44,890 nt of DNA from Halorubrum alkaliphilum (GTDB taxonomy: Archaea; Halobacteriota; Halobacteria; Halobacteriales; Haloferacaceae): positions 1-44,890 of the forward strand of contig NZ_JAGGKQ010000023.1 of the NCBI RefSeq assembly GCF_017873815.1. Reading direction: 5' to 3'. The notes below the pieces were generated by a model. That model made no database searches and was not told the DNA's origin. It saw only the letters and a program-made list of their open reading frames with translations. The position numbers were made by a program, and so were the translations under genes. This document shows, piece after piece, positions 14,922 to 23,012 of this stretch. Every line of letters begins with the position of its first letter. Position 1 is the stretch's first letter.

Positions 14922-15770
14922 CTACGGTTCCACGAGTCGTGCCCCCGCCGCGTGCGTGTGACAAACTGCGGGGTCGTAGCCGGCGTCGGAGAGTCCGGTA
15001 CCGAGCGCGAAGACGGTTCGACCGAGCATCGCCATCGCGGCACCGGGGCCGTCGTCGGTTGCGCCGTCGACCGCCTCGATCGCGTCGGCCACCTCGGGGA
15101 CGAGCAAGTCGGCATCCTCGGCGAACGTCCGAGAGGCGTCCATCAGCGTCGAGAGCCGCGGATCGGCGCGGAGCCGATCGAGAGCCCGCTCGCCGGCCGC
15201 GGAGAGCGCGGTCGTGTCCTCGGCGAGGACCGCTTCGGTCGAGCGCTCGCCGAACGCTACGTACTCAACGCGGGCGCGTGCGGGGATCCCGTCGAGTTCG
15301 CCGTGACCGGGTGCGCCGGGCTCGACGCGGATCGGGGCTCCGCCGCGTGCCTGCGCGACCACGTCGCCGAGCCCGGTACCGCGTTCGACCTCCGCCTCGT
15401 GGGCGATCCGGACGAGTTCGTTCTCGGAGCGTCCGGCGTCGGCGACGGCGTTCGCGGCGAGCGCCGTTCCGAGCGCCGCCGCGCCGGAGACGCCGAAGCC
15501 GGCTCCCACCGGGAGGTCGGTCTCGACGGCGACCGTGCCGTCGACGCCGAGCGTATCGAGCACGTCGTCGACGGGAGCGATCGTCGCCGGCTCGCCGTTC
15601 AGATGCTGCTCGGGTGGACGCTGGCCGGCCGTCACCCTCACGTCGACGCCGTCTGTGAGCGTGAGTCCCGCACCGCGGGACCCCGCGAGTGCCGGGCTGT
15701 CCGCCGGATGGGCGCTGAAGAAGCCGGTGACGTGGCCCGGGACGAACGCGGTCGCCCGCTCGCGTGTCAT
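14922..15770 (-). CDS. Pantoate kinase (archaeal CoA biosynthesis, GHMP family)
   Basis: A 282-residue GHMP kinase starting MTRERATAFVPGHVTGFFSA, with the phosphate-binding PVGAGFGVSGAAALGTALAA (the PxxxGxGxSG loop) and C-terminal CHTHAAGARLVEP. The pattern VPGHVTGFF is typical of archaeal pantoate kinase, which phosphorylates pantoate before condensation with beta-alanine by phosphopantothenate synthetase. The longer frame starting at 15953 is rejected because family proteins begin at this ATG. The partner synthetase is not in the window. Confidence 0.85.
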   Translation of the reverse strand: MTRERATAFVPGHVTGFFSAHPADSPALAGSRGAGLTLTDGVDVRVTAGQRPPEQHLNGEPATIAPVDDVLDTLGVDGTVAVETDLPVGAGFGVSGAAALGTALAANAVADAGRSENELVRIAHEAEVERGTGLGDVVAQARGGAPIRVEPGAPGHGELDGIPARARVEYVAFGERSTEAVLAEDTTALSAAGERALDRLRADPRLSTLMDASRTFAEDADLLVPEVADAIEAVDGATDDGPGAAMAMLGRTVFALGTGLSDAGYDPAVCHTHAAGARLVEP

Positions 15771-15887
15771 GGTTCCGGGGACGGGAGGGCCCCGATTAAC
15801 GGTTGTTATCCGGAGCGACGACCGGCCCGATACCACACCCACGACGACACCGTAGGCGGTAAATAGTGGCCACCGAAACCGAACGGT

Positions 15888-16388
15888 ATGCGACGCCGCC
15901 TGCTCCCGCCGCTCGCCGCGTTTCTGGCGATGTGTTTCCCCGGTCTCGGCCATCTGTTCCTACGCCGCTTCGGTCGTGCTATCGTGTGGCACGCGACCAT
16001 CGTCGGCGGGGCGATCGGCCTGTACACGCTCTACGACGTCGAGCCGCTCGACTTCACCGCCTCGATCGCCGAGGTGGCGGCGGCGGTCCCGACAGATGTC
16101 CTCCTCCCGATCGCGCTGTTGGTGACGCTTTCCGCCATCGACGCGCTCCTCGTCGGGAGAGCGGAGGTCGCGGAGGCCGCACGGGCGGACGCGACCGCGG
16201 AGGCGATCCGCCGTCGTGCGGCCGGCGAGGAGGACGGCGGGGCTCCCGTCGAGGCGCTCGTGTCCGGCGATGACGACGCCGACGGCGCCACGCAGGTCGA
16301 GTGCCCGGCCTGCGGTCGCGAGACGGACGTCGAAATCGACTTCTGTCACTGGTGTACCGAACCACTTCCGTGGGCCGACGAGGAGTGA
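15888..16388 (+). CDS. Small membrane protein with C-terminal zinc ribbon
   Basis: 166 residues. The N-terminal part (LAAFLAMCFPGLGHLFLRRF, then AIVWHATIVGGAIGLYTLY) resembles the TM2-like GxGHxFxxR hairpin. A third TM (VLLPIALLVTLSAIDALLV) is followed by an Ala/Arg/Glu helix and a zinc ribbon CPACGRETDVEIDFCHWC. Similar haloarchaeal proteins are annotated as zinc-ribbon membrane proteins of unknown role. It is divergent from pantoate kinase with about 117 bases between starts. Confidence 0.75.
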   Translation: MRRRLLPPLAAFLAMCFPGLGHLFLRRFGRAIVWHATIVGGAIGLYTLYDVEPLDFTASIAEVAAAVPTDVLLPIALLVTLSAIDALLVGRAEVAEAARADATAEAIRRRAAGEEDGGAPVEALVSGDDDADGATQVECPACGRETDVEIDFCHWCTEPLPWADEE

Positions 16389-16502
16389 GCGGCGACCTGC
16401 CACCGACCTCCCCGCTCGTTTCTCACGGGTGATAACTGGGTACGAACGTTGATATACTCCGACATGAACCGTTCCGATACGGACGCGAACGACGGACGGA
16501 CT

Positions 16503-16979
16503 ATGAGTCTGAACCCACGACGATACGACGTACGGGAGCTGCGCCGACTTGCCGGAACGCGAGGCGGCGTGGACGAGGCGGCTCGGGAGCGGCGGCCTCG
16601 TCGACCGAACGGAAGCCGAGCGGAGCAGGCGGCGCGCTCGGCCGCGTTCACCGAACTCCTGCGGCGTCAGCGTGGCCTACGGCACGACCGTGACGGGGAG
16701 CGACCCTACCTGCGGACGATTCCCGGCGGCACCGCGGCGGAGCGTGAGATCGGCGACTGGATCGGCTATCTCGTCGACGTCGGCGGGCATCTCCGGAGTC
16801 GGGACGCGCTCTCCTATTACGCCGAGCTCGGCTGGATCGACCCCGACGTCGCGGCAGCCCTGAAACGCCGGATTCCCGGCTTCGACGCCCCGCGTTACGA
16901 CCGGCCGTTCACCCCGGCCGACCACCGGATCAGCCTCGTCTCCATCGTCCGGATCGTTTCGTGTGCGAGTGAACAATGA
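16503..16979 (+). CDS. FlaD/E-domain protein (archaellum-type), overlapping an actin-fold gene
   Basis: 158 residues from ATG 16503 (MSLNPRRYDVRELRRLAG); starts at 16464 or 16449 are possible. The middle is basic and probably disordered. Residues about 75-135 read PYLRTIPGGTAAEREIGDWI, GYLVDVGGHLRSRDALSYYA, ELGWIDPDVAAALKRRIPG, which is the FlaD/E C-terminal domain that links archaellum and chemotaxis components. The gene stands outside any archaellum cluster here. Its stop overlaps the next start by 4 bases (ATGA), so the two are translationally coupled. This suggests the FlaD/E fold serves as an adaptor for the actin-like protein, which is inference. Confidence 0.75.
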   Translation: MSLNPRRYDVRELRRLAGTRGGVDEAARERRPRRPNGSRAEQAARSAAFTELLRRQRGLRHDRDGERPYLRTIPGGTAAEREIGDWIGYLVDVGGHLRSRDALSYYAELGWIDPDVAAALKRRIPGFDAPRYDRPFTPADHRISLVSIVRIVSCASEQ

Positions 16980-18034
16980 GCGACGACGACGACGAATCCA
17001 CGGACATCAACAGTACAGACGGCCCCGAAGCGGTCGGCGTCAAACTCGGCAGCACTCGGACGGTGCTCGACCTCCCCGACGGACGGGGTGGTCGCGAGCG
17101 ACACTCGATCCTGACGTGTCTGGCGACCTACGAGGACGCCATCACGGGCGAGGAGAAGGTCCTGTTCGGCAGCGAGGCCGCGATCGAGTACCCCGACACG
17201 GTGCGGTTCATGCTCCGGTCGGGGCTCCCGGAGGACGACGAGAGTGTCGCCGACGCGGAGCGCTTCTTCGAGGCACTCGTCGACGCCCACGACGTGCCGA
17301 CGGACAGCGCGGTCGTCTACGCGGTGCCCACCATCGACAACGAGGCTGGCGTGAACAACCTCAAGTCGGTGATCGAGGGCTCTTCCATCGGGGAGGTCGA
17401 GACGCGGAGCTACCCCGAGTCGCTGTGCGGGGCGATCCCCGCCTACGGCGACGATCTGGCCGCCATCGACGAGGTGTTCGTCTCGGTCAACATGGGGTCG
17501 ACGACGCTGGAAGCGTGCGCGTACCGGCGCGGCGAGCAGCTCTCCCCGTTCTCGACCGGCTCGGTGACGGGCAACGAGGTCGACCGCCGGATCGTCGCCG
17601 CCGTCGAGGAGGAGACGCAGGGCCGCGTCCACATCGACCGGACGACCGCCCGCGAGTACAAGGAGGAGCACGCCGACGTGTACGACTTCGAGCCGTTCAC
17701 CGACGTGATCCAACAGCCCGGCGGCGGGAGCCACGAGTTCACCGTCGACCGCGGGGTACGGGAGCCGGTCGACCGGTACATCGACGAGGCGGTCGACGTC
17801 GTCGCCAACGAGTTCCTGCCGGAGCTCGCGAACGACCACATGAAACCCTACCAGCTCGCCCTTGGCCGTCCGATCGCCGCCACCGGCGGAATGGCCTGTA
17901 TCCCCGGACTGGTCGAGGAGTTCGAGACGCGGCTGGCCGCCGAACTCGACCGCGACGTCGAGGTCGTCTCTCCCGACGATCCTGCGACGGCCGCGGCCGA
18001 AGGTGCCGGCCGAATCGCCGAGCGGCTGATCTGA
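16976..18034 (+). CDS. Actin/MreB-fold ATPase-like protein (possible salactin/volactin relative)
   Basis: 352 residues with an acidic disordered start, then the actin-superfamily landmarks: VGVKLGSTRTVLDL (phosphate-1 loop, but Lys where Asp is usual), VFVSVNMGSTTLEACAYRRGE (phosphate-2 loop) and ATGGMACIPGLVEEF (adenosine motif). Between them lie VVYAVPTID and GNEVDRRIVAAVEEE, typical of MreB/ParM-like proteins. Haloarchaea encode actin homologues named salactin and volactin, and this looks like that group, though I cannot confirm orthology. The missing phosphate-1 Asp is worth noting for nucleotide hydrolysis. It is coupled to the upstream FlaD/E-domain gene; a role in cell shape, division or polar organisation is inferred. 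Confidence 0.65.
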   Translation: MSDDDDESTDINSTDGPEAVGVKLGSTRTVLDLPDGRGGRERHSILTCLATYEDAITGEEKVLFGSEAAIEYPDTVRFMLRSGLPEDDESVADAERFFEALVDAHDVPTDSAVVYAVPTIDNEAGVNNLKSVIEGSSIGEVETRSYPESLCGAIPAYGDDLAAIDEVFVSVNMGSTTLEACAYRRGEQLSPFSTGSVTGNEVDRRIVAAVEEETQGRVHIDRTTAREYKEEHADVYDFEPFTDVIQQPGGGSHEFTVDRGVREPVDRYIDEAVDVVANEFLPELANDHMKPYQLALGRPIAATGGMACIPGLVEEFETRLAAELDRDVEVVSPDDPATAAAEGAGRIAERLI

Positions 18035-18170
18035 GCGTCCGTCGGCATCCGCTCGTCCGTCATCAACCGCCGTGTGTTATCTTCCGCGAAAGTGCTATCA
18101 TATATTTAATGTAAACGGCCAGTGCGTGTGTGGTACATATAGCTATTGCCGTGATCTGTGGATGAATTTT

Positions 18171-18186
18171 CACAAAAGTATATAAG
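18171..18186 (+). promoter_or_regulatory. Promoter of the peptide ABC operon
   Basis: CACAAAAGTATATAAG is a textbook haloarchaeal BRE/TATA sequence ending 23 bases before ATG 18210, which predicts a leaderless or nearly leaderless transcript. The surrounding 18060-18180 is AT-rich compared with the genes on both sides. Confidence 0.7.
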
Positions 18187-18209
18187 ATCGTGTGCCCTCG
18201 GGGCGGTGT

Positions 18210-19880
18210 ATGTCATCGGGAAACCACAGTCGACGTAAGTTCATTAGGGCCGCTGGCGCGGCGGGTGCGGCCGGTTTCGCGGTCTCGGTCGCGGGTTGTG
18301 CTGACGAGACTGACGAGGGTACGACCCCTGACGGAGCGGACGAGTTGGGCGAGCCGGTCGAATCGATCCAGTTCCTCGGACCCACTGCGGGCGTGAACGC
18401 GTTCCGGAACGAACTCGCCTCGGTCACTGCCGAGAACTGGGAAGAGATCGGCTTCGATGTCGACCTCAACGAGATGGAGTTCGGCGCACAGGTCGACCAA
18501 GCGGTCGTGCAACAGGACTTCGACGCCTCGCTTCTCGGGTGGGGTGGAACGCCGGAGCGGATCGACCCGCACACGTTCATCTACGATATGCATCACTCGG
18601 ACAACACCGGGCAGGGCGGGCGGAACACGCCCGGCTACTCGAACCCCGAGTACGACGATCTCGCCGACCTACAGGTCACACAGCCCGACGAGAACGAGCG
18701 ACAGGAGACTGTCTACGAGGCACAGGAGATCATCGCCCGCGAGCAACCCCGGACGTACATCGCCAACGAGGGCGGTGTCCACCCGTACGCGGGTTCCCGC
18801 GTGGAGAACATCGATCCGACGCTCGGCGAGGGGCTCAACTCCTTCTGGAACATGATCAGCGTCACCCCGACGGACGGCGACGGCACCGTGACGATGGGGT
18901 ACCCCTCCGAGATCATCTCGCTGAATCCGATGCAGGACCTGGCGACGCCGGACCGGCAGTTCGTTCGGCTGCTGTACGACCAGCTGTTCCGCATCGGCCC
19001 GGACGGGCTCCCGCAGCCGTGGCTCGCCACGGGCGAACCCGTCATCGAGGACGACGGCATGACGTACACGGTCGAGATCCGCGACGACGTCACGTTCCAC
19101 GACGGCGAGGACCTCACCATCGACGACGTGGAGTTCACCTACGAGCTGTACGCCGACTCGCCGACGTACAGCGGTCTCGTCGAGGTCATCGACGAGATCG
19201 AGACGTCCGGCAACGAGATCACGTTCAGACTCGGGGAGCCGTTCGCACCGTTCACCGCGAACGTGCTCGGTCAGGTGTACGTCTTCCCCGAACACATCTG
19301 GGGCGACGTCGACCCCGAGGACCTCGCGGACTTCGAGGACCCGAACTGGATCGGGAGCGGTCCCTTCCAGTTCGACGACTGGGAACGCCAATCGGAACTC
19401 CAACTCAGCGCGTTCGACGATCACTTCAATCCGCCGAACACGGACCGGTTCATCCGGATCCCCGGTGCCGACGTCTCACAGCTCATCGGCGACCTAGAGG
19501 CGGGTCAGATCGACTTCGTCGGGGCGGTGCCGCAGCCGGCGACGCTCAGCCGAATCGAGGAGGACGATGACCTCGACAGCGCGCCGTTTGAGGACATCGG
19601 CTACGTGAAGATCGCGTACAACCTCCGGCGTGAACCGTTTGACGACGTCGCGATCCGTCGGGCGCTCTCGTACTGCGTCCCGAAGGAGGAGTACGTCGAG
19701 TTCATCCGCGATGGGATGGGGACGGTCACGGACTCGACCATCTCCGAGCACAACGAGTTCTGGCACAACCCCGACGTCGAGCAGTTCCGCCTCGACCTCG
19801 ACGCGGCTCGCCAAGAGCTCGCCGACGCCGGCTACGGCTGGGACGACGACGGCCGCCTCCACTACGGGGCGGACCAGTAA
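18210..19880 (+). CDS. Peptide ABC transporter substrate-binding lipoprotein, circularly permuted SBP_bac_5
   Basis: 556 residues with a Tat lipoprotein signal: SRRKF at residues 7-11 and lipobox VAGC with Cys30, so it is exported folded and lipid-anchored. Residues about 45-220 (VTAENWEEIGFDVDLNEMEF, DASLLGWGGTPERIDPHTFI, RQETVYEAQEIIAREQPRTY) look like what is normally the C-terminal third of family-5 binding proteins. Residues about 226-556 (IISLNPMQDLATPDRQFVRL, YDQLF, FHDGEDLTIDDVEFTYEL, FAPFTANVLGQVYVFPEHIW, AARQELADAGYGWDDDGRL) look like the normal N-terminal two-thirds. The order is therefore rotated. It heads the operon with two permeases and two ATPases; peptide import is the likely role. 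Confidence 0.85.
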   Translation: MSSGNHSRRKFIRAAGAAGAAGFAVSVAGCADETDEGTTPDGADELGEPVESIQFLGPTAGVNAFRNELASVTAENWEEIGFDVDLNEMEFGAQVDQAVVQQDFDASLLGWGGTPERIDPHTFIYDMHHSDNTGQGGRNTPGYSNPEYDDLADLQVTQPDENERQETVYEAQEIIAREQPRTYIANEGGVHPYAGSRVENIDPTLGEGLNSFWNMISVTPTDGDGTVTMGYPSEIISLNPMQDLATPDRQFVRLLYDQLFRIGPDGLPQPWLATGEPVIEDDGMTYTVEIRDDVTFHDGEDLTIDDVEFTYELYADSPTYSGLVEVIDEIETSGNEITFRLGEPFAPFTANVLGQVYVFPEHIWGDVDPEDLADFEDPNWIGSGPFQFDDWERQSELQLSAFDDHFNPPNTDRFIRIPGADVSQLIGDLEAGQIDFVGAVPQPATLSRIEEDDDLDSAPFEDIGYVKIAYNLRREPFDDVAIRRALSYCVPKEEYVEFIRDGMGTVTDSTISEHNEFWHNPDVEQFRLDLDAARQELADAGYGWDDDGRLHYGADQ

Positions 19881-19990
19881 AACAGGACGGCGATCCGGTC
19901 GTCCTCCCACCACCCGAAACACACCGACATCACCCGAATCATGTTCCGACACAGTAACACACGACCCGTCCGGACCGGAGTGAGCGACGC

Positions 19991-20971
19991 GTGGGACTGA
20001 GGGAGTTCGTCGTTCGACGCCTCGTCCAGCTCGTCTTCACGTTCTGGGCGTTTTTTACGCTCCTGTTCGTCCTGTTCCGTCTCGTCCCGGGGGACCCGAC
20101 GTCGATGTTCCTCCTCGACGGGATGACCCCGGAACAGCGTGAGCAGCGCATCGCCGAGCTGGGCTTGGACCAGCCACTACACGTACAGTACGTGAACTAC
20201 ATCGAACAGCTGTTGACCGGCGACTTCGGTCAGTCGTTCATTTACCGCGAGCCGGTGATCGACATCATCGTCGTCCGGTTCATGAACACCATCGTGCTGA
20301 TGGGGACCGCGCTGTTTTTCGCGTACCTCATCGGCGTCACCTTCGGTGCCCTGATGGGCTGGTGGCGCGGGTCGCGCTTCGAACGCGGCGGCATCATCGT
20401 CACGCTCGTCGCACGGTCCTCCCCGGAGTTCTGGGTCGGGATCGTGTTGCTGTCGGTGTTCGTGTTCTGGCTCGGTTGGTTCCCGTCCAGCGGGATGCGG
20501 ACCACCGGGGGTGAGCTCGGCGGCGGGTTCATCCAGCGATACGGCTCGATCGACTTCCTCCGGCACCTCTTCCTGCCGGCGCTCACGGGTGCGATCGTCT
20601 ACCTAGCGACGCCGACGCTCCTGATGCGGAGCACGATGCTCGACGTGTTGAAAGCCGACTTCGTCGAGATCAAGAAGGCCGAGGGGTTACCGGAGATGAC
20701 CGTGTTGTACAAACACGCCGCGCGGAACTCCGTGCTCCCGCTCGTCACCGTGATGGCGATCGCGACCGGTGCCGCGATGGGCGGCTCCGTCGTCATCGAG
20801 ACCGTCTTCAACTGGCCCGGGATGGGTCGTGAGATGGTGCGCGCCGTAAACACTAACGATTACCCGATCGCGATGGCAGCGTTCTTCCTCATGGGATCGG
20901 TCGTGATCCTGATGAACTTCGTTGCCGACCTCGCGTACGTGTATCTCGATCCTCGGGTGGAATACGAATGA
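19991..20971 (+). CDS. Peptide ABC transporter permease, DppB type
   Basis: 326 residues starting at GTG 19991 (GLREFVVRRLVQLVFTFWAF). It has the DppB/OppB pattern: first TM, FRLVPGDP loop, ELGLDQPLHVQYVNYI, LTGDFGQSF, then five TMs with the EAA-type cytoplasmic loop DFVEIKKAEGLPEMTVLYKH followed by NSVLPLVTVM and FNWPGMGREMVRAVNTNDYP. It couples to the ATPases through the EAA loop. It starts 110 bases after the binding-protein gene and its stop overlaps the next start (ATGA). Confidence 0.92.
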   Translation: MGLREFVVRRLVQLVFTFWAFFTLLFVLFRLVPGDPTSMFLLDGMTPEQREQRIAELGLDQPLHVQYVNYIEQLLTGDFGQSFIYREPVIDIIVVRFMNTIVLMGTALFFAYLIGVTFGALMGWWRGSRFERGGIIVTLVARSSPEFWVGIVLLSVFVFWLGWFPSSGMRTTGGELGGGFIQRYGSIDFLRHLFLPALTGAIVYLATPTLLMRSTMLDVLKADFVEIKKAEGLPEMTVLYKHAARNSVLPLVTVMAIATGAAMGGSVVIETVFNWPGMGREMVRAVNTNDYPIAMAAFFLMGSVVILMNFVADLAYVYLDPRVEYE

Positions 20972-21909
20972 GCACTGATACAGACACGACCCCGCAAGGC
21001 GCGGTCACCGGCCTCGAAAAGCGGATCGAACAGCTCCGGGACGGCCTCGGAGTATTCAAAGGGGACCGCTTGGGGCAGATCGGTATCGCCCTGGTTCTCG
21101 TGTTCGTCTTCGTCGGCGTCTTCGCCCGTCCGATCACGATCGAGTTCCTGAACGTCACCATCCCGGGGCTCGCGCCCCACGACCCGAACGCCCGCGCCGT
21201 CGGCGGCCGTCTGGAGCCACCATCGCTCGCGCATCCGCTGGGGACGACCCAGCTCGGCCGCGACGTGCTCTCCCAGCTGATCGCCGGCACCCGCGTGACG
21301 CTTCTGGTCGGGAGTTTGGCCGCCTTCATGGCGGTGTTCATCGGCACGAACGTCGGACTGATAAGCGCCTACTACGGCGGCTGGGTCGACGACGTGCTGA
21401 TGCGGATCACGGACATCGTCTACGCGGTGCCGTTCCTCCCGTTCGCGATCGTCCTCGTCGCCATCGTCGGCAGCAGCATCGTCAACATCATCGGCGCGAT
21501 CGTGTTGATCCTCTGGCGGTCGACCGCCCGGGTGATCCGATCACAGGTGTTGAGCCACAAACAGCGTCCGTACGTCGAGAGCGCCGAGGCGATCGGCGCG
21601 AGCGACGTCCGGATCATGTACAAACACATCCTCCCCAACGTGTTGCCGCTGGCGTTCTTATACGCCGCGTTCGCCGTCGGGTACGCCGTCATCGCGGAAG
21701 CCAGCCTCTCGTTCCTCGGCTTCGGCGACCCGAACATGTTGTCGTGGGGCGAGATGATATTCACCGTCTACACCGCGGACGCGATCCGGCAGGCGTGGTG
21801 GTGGGTGTTCCCGCCGGGGATCGCCATCACGCTGTTCGTGATGTCGGTGTTCTTCATCGGCCGCACGCTGGAGAAAGTGATCAACCCCGAGCTGAGACAT
21901 CAAGAATGA
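20968..21909 (+). CDS. Peptide ABC transporter permease, DppC type
   Basis: 313 residues with a cytoplasmic acidic start, TM1 (IGIALVLVFVFVGVFARPI), then the DppC hallmark HPLGTTQLGRDVLSQLIAGT, further TMs and the EAA loop RPYVESAEAIGASDVRIMYK followed by HILPNVLPL. It ends FIGRTLEKVINPELRHQE. It pairs with the upstream DppB-type protein to form the channel. It overlaps both neighbours by 4 bases, so translation is coupled along the operon. Confidence 0.92.
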   Translation: MSTDTDTTPQGAVTGLEKRIEQLRDGLGVFKGDRLGQIGIALVLVFVFVGVFARPITIEFLNVTIPGLAPHDPNARAVGGRLEPPSLAHPLGTTQLGRDVLSQLIAGTRVTLLVGSLAAFMAVFIGTNVGLISAYYGGWVDDVLMRITDIVYAVPFLPFAIVLVAIVGSSIVNIIGAIVLILWRSTARVIRSQVLSHKQRPYVESAEAIGASDVRIMYKHILPNVLPLAFLYAAFAVGYAVIAEASLSFLGFGDPNMLSWGEMIFTVYTADAIRQAWWWVFPPGIAITLFVMSVFFIGRTLEKVINPELRHQE

Positions 21910-23012
21910 GTTTACTCGAAATACGCGACCTCAAGACGTACTACCGGGCCGACGGCGGCTGGGTTCGCGCGACCGATGGCGTCTCGCTTTCCATCGATCG
22001 CGGCGAGACCGTCGGGCTCGTCGGCGAGTCGGGCAGCGGGAAGACGACGCTCGCGAAGTCGATCATCCGTCTGTTCCCCGATAACGCGGAGATACACGGC
22101 GGATCGATCGACTACGACGGGACCGAGATCACCGACCTCAGCGACAAGGAACTCCGCCGGCGGATCCGGTGGCAGGAGATCTCGATGATCCCGCAGAACG
22201 CGATGAACGGGTTCGACCCCGTCTACACCGTCGGTCAACAGATCGTACAGGTGATACGCCACCACGAGGAGGGCGTCTCGAAGGCCGATGCGCGCGACCG
22301 TGCTCGGGACCTGTTCGACGAGCTCGGGATCGAACCCGATCGGATCGACGACTATCCGCACCAGTTCTCCGGCGGCATGGCACAACGAGCAATGATCGCC
22401 CTCGCGCTCGCGCTCGGCCCCAGCCTCGTGTTGGCTGACGAGCCGACGACCGCGCTCGATGTCGTCATACAGGACCGGATCCTAGAGACGATCAAAGAGA
22501 AACAGGCGGAGATCGACAGCGCGATGATTATGATCACGCACGATATGTCCGTCGTCTCCGAGACGTGTGACCGGATCGCCGTCGTGTACGGCGGGCGCAT
22601 CGTCGAGATCGCCGACGCCAGAACGATCATCACGAACCCACGACATCCGTACACGCTCGGCCTTCGTAACGCGTTCCCGGACATCAGCGACGACGACCAG
22701 GAGCTGATCTCCATTCCCGGGACGCCACCGGACCTCGTCGACCCGGGCGAGGGGTGTCGGTTCGCGCCCCGGTGTCCGTTCGCCGAGGAGGACTGTTGGG
22801 AGATAACGCCCGAACCACAGGAGTACGAGCCGGGCCACTTCGTCGAGTGTCACCGCGCCGATGAGATCGACTACCTCCAGTCGGCAGCCGGAGAGAAGTC
22901 CACGTGGCAGGACGCGACGACCGGCGACCGTGACGCCGTCGTGGACGGCGGCATCGTCGATACGAGTGGTGCCGATGCGACCGAGACCGAGGGGGGCTCC
23001 GCCGATGAGTGA
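21906..23012 (+). CDS. Peptide ABC transporter ATPase, DppD type
   Basis: 368 residues starting MSLLEIRDLKTYYRADGG. Walker A is GESGSGKTT, Q-loop IPQNAMNGF, signature FSGGMAQRAMIALAL (the first residue is Phe instead of Leu), Walker B LVLADEPTTALD and H-loop ITHD. The C-terminal oligopeptide-transporter region has four Cys (GCRFAPRCPFAEEDCW and VECH), a set that can bind an iron-sulfur cluster in relatives. An Asp/Gly/Thr-rich tail follows. The start is set by a 4-base overlap with the permease. Confidence 0.92.
   Translation: MSLLEIRDLKTYYRADGGWVRATDGVSLSIDRGETVGLVGESGSGKTTLAKSIIRLFPDNAEIHGGSIDYDGTEITDLSDKELRRRIRWQEISMIPQNAMNGFDPVYTVGQQIVQVIRHHEEGVSKADARDRARDLFDELGIEPDRIDDYPHQFSGGMAQRAMIALALALGPSLVLADEPTTALDVVIQDRILETIKEKQAEIDSAMIMITHDMSVVSETCDRIAVVYGGRIVEIADARTIITNPRHPYTLGLRNAFPDISDDDQELISIPGTPPDLVDPGEGCRFAPRCPFAEEDCWEITPEPQEYEPGHFVECHRADEIDYLQSAAGEKSTWQDATTGDRDAVVDGGIVDTSGADATETEGGSADE

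Noticed and set aside
16895-17839. 314-codon minus-strand open frame opposite the actin-like gene
   Set aside because: Shadow; no start context, and the plus-strand gene is well supported.
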